This document shows, one piece after another, positions 58,490 through 64,000 of a stretch of DNA of 64,000 nucleotides. Source of the DNA: Bolinopsis microptera (taxonomy: Eukaryota > Ctenophora > Tentaculata > Lobata > Bolinopsidae); NCBI RefSeq assembly GCF_026151205.1, contig NW_026971776.1, forward strand, positions 1 to 64,000, given 5' to 3'. The position numbers were made by a program, and so were the translations under genes. Numbering within the stretch: the stretch's first letter is position 1; every line of letters starts with the position of its first letter. The notes beneath the pieces are model-generated. The model searched no databases. It was not told where the DNA came from and saw only the letters and a program-made list of their open reading frames with translations.

Positions 58490-58784
58490 CAGTGGCGTAA
58501 AGTTGCCTGTTGAGTGTTGGCGCCCCCCCCCCCCCCCGCCGAAAATGCGCCCCCCTGTTGGCGCCCCTATTCCTTTTGGCGCAACTTCCTTAAATTCAAA
58601 AAATTAAGTGATTTTAGAGGATACGCTGATAAAATCTCTAAAGAAGTGTATTCCTAGAGCAAAACGCACATCTTTGCTAGTACCTCAGTCAAGTTTTCAA
58701 AATTGTCCCACATTCAAACGACGATTTTGCGCCCCCCTAAGATGGCGCCCCCGCATAGCGGTGTCAGCGTGGCCTACACCACTG
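58490..58784. mobile_element. hAT-type MITE, inverted copy
   Basis: It begins CAGTGGCGTAAAG and ends CACCACTG, and is the reverse complement of the 4807-5093 copy in the interior. A C15 run lies at about 58522-58537. The 8-bp flanks AGACTCAG and TGGCTAAG agree at five positions, consistent with an old duplication. Confidence 0.85.
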
Positions 58785-58829
58785 TGGCTAAGTAAAGACA
58801 GTTTCTAATGGAAATAAATAGTCGAATAA

Positions 58830-59000
58830 CGTGTGTCTTCACTTTTCAAAACAATATTTCAAATTTGTGTGAAAAAACTTCCCTCTCTGTTCAAGTCTGA
58901 GCTAGATGAAGACTGCGTTTGCTTGTGTATTCCTGACATGGAACATGCGGAGAAGTATAAGTTTAAATTGCAAAACAAAAGATTATATTACAGGGTGTAG
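58830..59000 (+). CDS. Exon-like open frame without start codon
   Basis: A frame of 56 codons runs from a stop at 58827 to TAG at 58998, with a coding-like sequence: KKLPSLFKSELDED, then CVCLCIP and MEHAEKYKFKLQNKRLYY. There is no in-frame start before DMEH and no good acceptor. No family is recognised; it may be a gene fragment. Confidence 0.2.
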   Translation, partial: RVSSLFKTIFQICVKKLPSLFKSELDEDCVCLCIPDMEHAEKYKFKLQNKRLYYRV

Positions 59001-59512
59001 TGCACATCATGATACAGCACTAATAGCACTGTAGCACTTAGTGTTTCTGCTGCACAATGAGGTTTGTGTTGTTCCAATTTGCATAATATTTGCATAATAT
59101 TAGCATAATATTAGCATAATATGATGTGACACACGATTAATTTGGTATCTTCACCTGCCTTTCTGTACAATAGTGTTTTTACGTTTTGCCCGTGCTGTTC
59201 AAAACCAATTGAGAAATGAAAATGCGTTTCTACTGGTAAGAGATTGCCCCCCCCCCCCCCCCCAACGTTACTATTTGCTTCCCCTAACCCCCCCCCCCCC
59301 CAATGTCATTAATTGTATTGCTAAAGGAGTGATTGGGGAGGCAGTATACTCGGCACTAACGCTTTCAATTCAATTAAGAAGTATTAACACACGCATAAAT
59401 AATAAACATCATAATACTATTCGGAAATTTAGATAAATCTCATCTCTTTACATCTCTAAACAGAACAGTGATACAGGGTCTGAAAGATTGCGCACAGATT
59501 ATATGTATGTAT
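59001..59512. other. No gene; ATTAGCATA repeats and two poly-C runs
   Basis: Four units of GCATAATATTA lie at 59080-59120. Poly-C runs of about 16 and 12 occur at 59248-59263 and 59290-59301, separated by CAACGTTACTATTTGCTTCC. Confidence 0.6.
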
Positions 59513-60655
59513 CACACAGGATTACACAGGATAACACAGGATTACACAGGATTACACAGGATTACACAGGATTACACAGGATTACACAGGATTACACAGG
59601 ATTACACAGGATTACATAGGATTACACAGGATTACACAGGATTATACAGGATTATACAGGATTACACAGGATTACACAGGATTACATAGGATTACACAGG
59701 ATTAAACAGGATTACACAGGATTACACAGGATTACACAGGATTAAACAGGATTACACAGGATTACACAGGATTACACAGGATTACACAGGATTACACAGG
59801 ATTACACAGGATTACACAGGATTACACAGGATTACAAAGGATTACACAGGATTACACAGGATTACACAGGATTACACAGGATTACACAGGATTACAGAGG
59901 ATTACACAGGATTACACAGGATTAAACAGGATTACACAGGATTACACAGGATTACACAGGATTACACAGGATTACACAGGATTACACAGGATTACACAGG
60001 ATTACACAGGATTACACAGGATTACACAGGATTACACAGGATTAAACAGGATTACAAAGGATTACAAAGGATTACACAGGATAACACAGGATTAAACAGG
60101 ATTACAAAGGATTACACGGGATTACACAGGATTACACAGGATTAAACAGGATTACGCAGGATAACACAGGATTACACAGGATTACACAGGATTACACAGG
60201 ATTACACAGGATTACAAAGGATTACAAAGGATTACACGGGATTACACAGGATTACACAGGATTACACGGGATTACACAGCATTACACAGGATTAAACAGG
60301 ATTACGCAGGATTACACAGGATTACACAGGATTACACAGGATTACACAGGATTATACAGGATTACACAGGATTACACAGGATTACACAGGATTACACAGG
60401 ATTACACGGGATTACACAGGATTAAACAGGATTGCACAGGATTACACAGGATTACACAGGATTACACAGGATTACACAGGATTACACAGGATTACACAGG
60501 ATTACACAGGATTACACAGGATTACACAGGATTAAACAGGATTACACAGGATTACACAGGATTACACAGGATTACACAGGATTACACGGGATTACACAGG
60601 ATTAAACAGGATTACACAGGATTACACAGGATTGCACAGGATTACACAGGATTAC
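59513..60655. repeat. Minisatellite, 10-bp unit ATTACACAGG
   Basis: About 114 copies in 1.14 kb, very regular. Variants ATTAAACAGG, ATTACAAAGG and ATTACACGGG are dispersed; runs of the same variant order (ACAAAGG, ACAAAGG, ACACGGG) recur at 60051-60120 and 60211-60240. Confidence 0.97.
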
Positions 60656-61265
60656 TGTACGTGGTGGTCGTGTAAAGTTAGCGGATGTGTACTAACACTT
60701 GTTAGCAACAGTGGTGGTAGCAAAGGGTTTTTAACAGTTTCTACCGGAATGTGTTTTGCCATGATGTCTATATAATATAACCTGTATATTGTATAATATA
60801 ATCTGTATAATATATAAACCTGTTTTATTATTCTGGGTGGTATTTTATCGGTCATTGATAGATAAGTTTGGCAGGGTTGGATGTGGGCAGAGAGAGGCTC
60901 CTTTATATTACTCATTAGTTTGGAATAAGTCAGTCATTAATGGGAATGGGAGGCTATAGTCTGCTAAAGTAACTAGTTAACTAACTGCTTATTACTGCTT
61001 ATTGATGCAACATTCGCTATTACCTAGAGACTGCATCACGTACTGGTTACATAATATATTACTGCGTTAACAGTGGTTACATGTGACAGAGAGGCCCATA
61101 TGTTGACTGTGATTAGTGTTAAACCTCATCCTATCAAGGTATCTTGTAAGCTATTACTGTTAGCAACAGTTGCCAAGTGATAAGTTACTAACCAACACGT
61201 GGTGTGACGTACAGGTATTAATCTGGCAAATTAACTAACAGTGTTTATAGGAAACTAACAGATCT
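60656..61265. other. No gene recognised
   Basis: Unique AT-rich sequence with scattered GTTACTAACC-like words; no exon supported. Confidence 0.45.
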
Positions 61266-62105
61266 TAGTCATTTTACCAGACTTTTATCAGTGCCATTTT
61301 ACCAGACTTTTATCAGGGCCATTTTACCAGACTTTTATCAGGGCCATTTTACCAGACTTTTATCAGGGCCATTTTACCAGACTTTTATCAGTGCCATTTT
61401 ACCAGACTTTTATCAGGGCCATTTTACCAGACTTTTATCAGTGCCATTTTATCAGACTTTTATCAGGGCCATTTTACCAGACTTTTATCAGGGTCATTTT
61501 ACCAGACTTTTATCAGTGCCATTTTACCAGACTTTTATCAGGGCCATTTTACCAGACTTTTATCTCACTTTACCAGACTTTTATCAGGGCCATTTTACCA
61601 GACTTTTATCAGGGCCATTTTACCAGACTTTTATCTCACTTTTTCAGACTTTTATCAGGGCCATTTTACCAGACTTTTATCAGTGCCATTTTACCAGACT
61701 TTTATCAGGGCCATTTTACCAGACTTTTATCAGGGTCATTTTACCAGACTTTTATCAGGGCCATTTTACCAGACTTTTATCAGTGCCATTTTACCAGACT
61801 TTTATCAGTGCCATTTTACCAGACTTTTATCAGTGCCATTTTACCAGACTTTTATCAGGGCCATTTTACCAGACTTTTATCTCACTTTTTCAGACTTTTA
61901 TCAGGGCCATTTTACCAGACTTTTATCAGGGCCATTTTACCAGATGTTTATCTCACTTTACCAGACTTTTATCGGGGCCATTTTATCAGACTTTTATCTC
62001 ACTTTACCAGACTTTTATCAGGGCCATTTTACCAGACTTTTATCAGGGTCATTTTACCAGACTTTTATCAGGGCCATTTTACCAGATGTTTATCTCACTT
62101 TACTT
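61266..62105. repeat. Minisatellite, 25-bp unit
   Basis: About 34 copies of CCATTTTACCAGACTTTTAT plus CAGGG, with CAGTG variants and a shorter form containing CTCACTTTACC or CTCACTTTTTC. The long open frames across it (up to 284 codons) are repeat artefacts. Confidence 0.95.
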
Positions 62106-62379
62106 GCTGTTGTTTATCTTCATATATACCTTAGTTCCAACATAGTAGATTAGTAGTAGTAGCAGTAGTTTTTAACCTTCTCAAGTTCTCAGTAATGCTC
62201 GGTTTTACCTTCTCAGTGTGATTGTCTAGTAGCAGGGAGTAGTTGAGTGTGCACTTCCATGTATACGATTTCTGACGACACAGGGTTGTTCGTTAGGTCA
62301 TTCTGGCCCAAAATCGTGTAGGTCCGCAATTTGTATCGCGAGAGACAACCCTACAGGGCACATTTTCTAAATTACCCTC
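62106..62379. other. No gene recognised
   Basis: Unique sequence after the 25-bp array; nothing recognised. Confidence 0.4.
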
Positions 62380-62740
62380 AGTCGCGTATATAGGATTTTT
62401 GTATTTTGGCTTTTGAAGGTTATATAGACATCACCTATAGCTTAAAACAAAGGCAAAAGCCACATTTATATACAAGTTATGAAGCAACATAAGGTCTTCA
62501 GTACTCCGTTTTATAGATATTGACCAAAAAAATTTTTGGTTCAACGAACAAAAATGGCATTGGATTTTGGTAACTTGAACTAGGAAGGTCGTAGAGACTT
62601 GAATTTTAGCTTAAAATGACCGCAAACGTCACATTTATATACAACTTAAAAAGCAATATAATCCCTTAAATGCTTATTTGTAGAGATATTGACAAAAATC
62701 AGTTATTTTGCCTACAGAAAAGAAAGATACCAAATTGGGC
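62380..62740. repeat. Diverged tandem pair related to 48.2 kb
   Basis: Two segments (about 62390-62550 and 62575-62725) share the order TAGCTTAAAA, CACATTTATATACAA, AAGCAA and AGATATTGAC. The same order with ACCGCAA and GCACATTTATATATGAGTTA appears at 48245-48310. Probably parts of an old repeat family. Confidence 0.55.
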
Positions 62741-63703
62741 AACTACTTTGGTCTTTTTTGCTAAGTTTGTGATCAAGTGATCAAAATGTGCTTTGCAGGT
62801 GTAGATCGGGTGTTCTCTTCCAACTTTCCAATATGGGTTTTCGGCATAAATCCGGAAGCATCCGGTTCATGGGTCCATGATTTCTACAAGTTCTTAAAGT
62901 TAGATCCGGCATGGTGTAAAGTCTATATCATAGAGTCATATTGTTATTTGGTCCTAACAAGTTGCAAGATATTCAACTAGTAGTGTAACTATGGTAACTA
63001 GTAGTAACAAGTTGCAAGATATTCAAGTTCACCAAACGAAGATTGTAGGTTATCTATTATAGGTTTATCTCAGCTATATATTGAGTTAAAGTTGTGTACT
63101 TCAACATATTTTGTAAGCTGAGAATTAATGTCAAAGTAGTCACTTTCTTGCTACTATAATAGAAGCGATTACACCAGTGACGCTACTAGTTGAGATAAAA
63201 CAGTTGTAGTAAATTAATAATGAATCGCTTTCTTTGTATTTACAATTATTAATGCAGCTATCGTTTTGTTACTAATTCCGACCTCACTGGATATTCGCAT
63301 ACTGCATATTTGCAATATACTTTCAGAAAAGTGCTCAACTTATAAATAGGAGCTTTCTATAAATTACAATTAAAATGGCAAACATTATACAACACAGCTC
63401 AGGGACAACAATCTTCCCTGAAGATTGTTGTTCACACATGAAACTTTTAATTGGACAATAACATCGTTTACAATAACATCGTTTACTTTGACACGCTTAT
63501 AGTTTTATGGTTATATAGAACAACTGCTGTATTGCTGTATAAAGAGCTATAAAGGTAGCTAGAACGCTTACAACAAAGGAGCGATTTAATGCTCGCATTG
63601 CGTTATTAGTTATGGTTTTAAAGTTATTTTGTGATATCTGTTAGTATATCTATTTTTGTAGATATCATATTGTGATATTTTAAGTTAACTGAGAACCCAT
63701 GTA
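62741..63703. other. No gene recognised; one hairpin
   Basis: A 67-codon frame at 62777-62980 has no domain. A perfect hairpin with 12-bp stem ACAACAATCTTC and loop CCT lies at 63405-63431. GTAACTATGGTAACTAGTAG appears once at 62984-63005, before the array of the same word at 63.7 kb. Confidence 0.5.
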
Positions 63704-63872
63704 TAGCGTGTAACTATGGTAACTAGTAGTGTAACTATGGTAACTAGTAGTGTAACTATGGTAACTAGTAGTGTAACTATGGTAACTAGTAGTGTAACTA
63801 TGGTAACTAGTAGTGTAACTATGGTAACTAGTAGTGTAACTATGGTAACTAGTAGTGTAAATATGGTAACTG
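63704..63872. repeat. Minisatellite, 18-bp unit TAGTGTAACTATGGTAAC
   Basis: Nine tandem copies, nearly perfect, ending 20 bp before the receptor-like exon. Confidence 0.95.
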
Positions 63873-63894
63873 TAAACCTTCACTTCCCATCAAG

Positions 63895-63989
63895 ATGCAC
63901 AACCCCGACGAGATCCTGACTAGAGGCATTTCCTCAATAATGATTCTACTGTCTCTTTCGGGAATACTTTGTAATGGTCTCATTATCAG
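63895..63989 (+). CDS. Possible first exon of a rhodopsin-like receptor, cut by window edge
   Basis: An ATG at 63895 opens 31 codons and two bases, ending at a GTAAAG donor. The peptide is a short polar N-terminus (MHNPDEILTRG) followed by a hydrophobic segment SIMILLSLSGILCNGLII. The G-x-x-x-N spacing in the helix resembles the GN motif of transmembrane helix 1 in class A G-protein-coupled receptors. Only one helix is visible, so another membrane protein is equally possible. The rest lies outside the window. Confidence 0.4.
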
Positions 63990-64000
63990 GTAAAGTTATT

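Noticed and set aside
59513-60655. CRISPR-like array
   Set aside because: The repeats are contiguous 10-bp units without spacers, in an animal genome.
61291-62153. Open frames up to 284 codons in the 25-bp array
   Set aside because: All three frames are open because the repeat unit lacks stops; the peptides are pure repeats with no start context or splice sites.

Overview
The window looks like animal (metazoan) nuclear DNA, most likely from a cnidarian or a similarly early-branching animal. It is AT-rich and its genes are split by introns with GT/AG borders. It is packed with minisatellites, carries short TTAGGG telomere-like tracts, and contains non-LTR retrotransposon, hAT, Helitron and other DNA-transposon sequences. 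The secreted lectin-like protein at 50.6-52.2 kb is of a type I associate with cnidarians. I cannot name the species.

Layout. 1-5.4 kb: tandem arrays of 15-bp and 8-bp units, two weak small gene models, and an intact hAT-type MITE with 8-bp target-site duplications. 6.4-21.9 kb: a dense nest of non-coding mobile elements, here called families A, B, D, E and F. It includes a foldback element, an RTE-like retrotransposon fragment and two 613-bp Helitron-like copies in inverted orientation. Several insertions can be dated relative to each other because uninterrupted paralogues lie in the same window. 22.3-24.2 kb: a complete seven-exon tetraspanin gene, 279 residues, all introns phase 0. 25.0-31.5 kb: a 6.5-kb satellite of a 26-29 bp unit with higher-order structure. 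32.9-34.7 kb: three different arrays back to back. 34.9-38.3 kb: a transposon with roughly 680-bp terminal inverted repeats holding a decayed gene with a cysteine-rich CXC-type C-terminus.

39.55-47.65 kb: a TTAA-flanked element with long inverted repeats. A full-length 6.26-kb non-LTR retrotransposon sits inside it, with two intact ORFs, a 13-bp target-site duplication and an (AG)n tail. 48.4-48.9 kb: a 180-bp tandem repeat. 50.6-52.2 kb: a two-exon secreted lectin-like gene with a truncated hAT MITE in its intron. 52.9-54.5 kb: weak exon-like stretches. 55.0-62.1 kb: five large minisatellites (47, 10, 23, 10 and 25 bp units) with another hAT MITE between them. The window ends with an 18-bp array and what may be the first exon of a seven-transmembrane receptor, cut by the window edge.

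The host genes (tetraspanin, lectin-like protein, possible receptor) show no operon-like organisation; each is independent. Most of the remaining sequence is mobile elements or tandem repeats. I did not find a clearly novel functional system. The most unusual signals are the double-hairpin cassette in family D, the exactly resolved nesting of family E and F elements, and the recurring GTAAC core in otherwise unrelated satellites.
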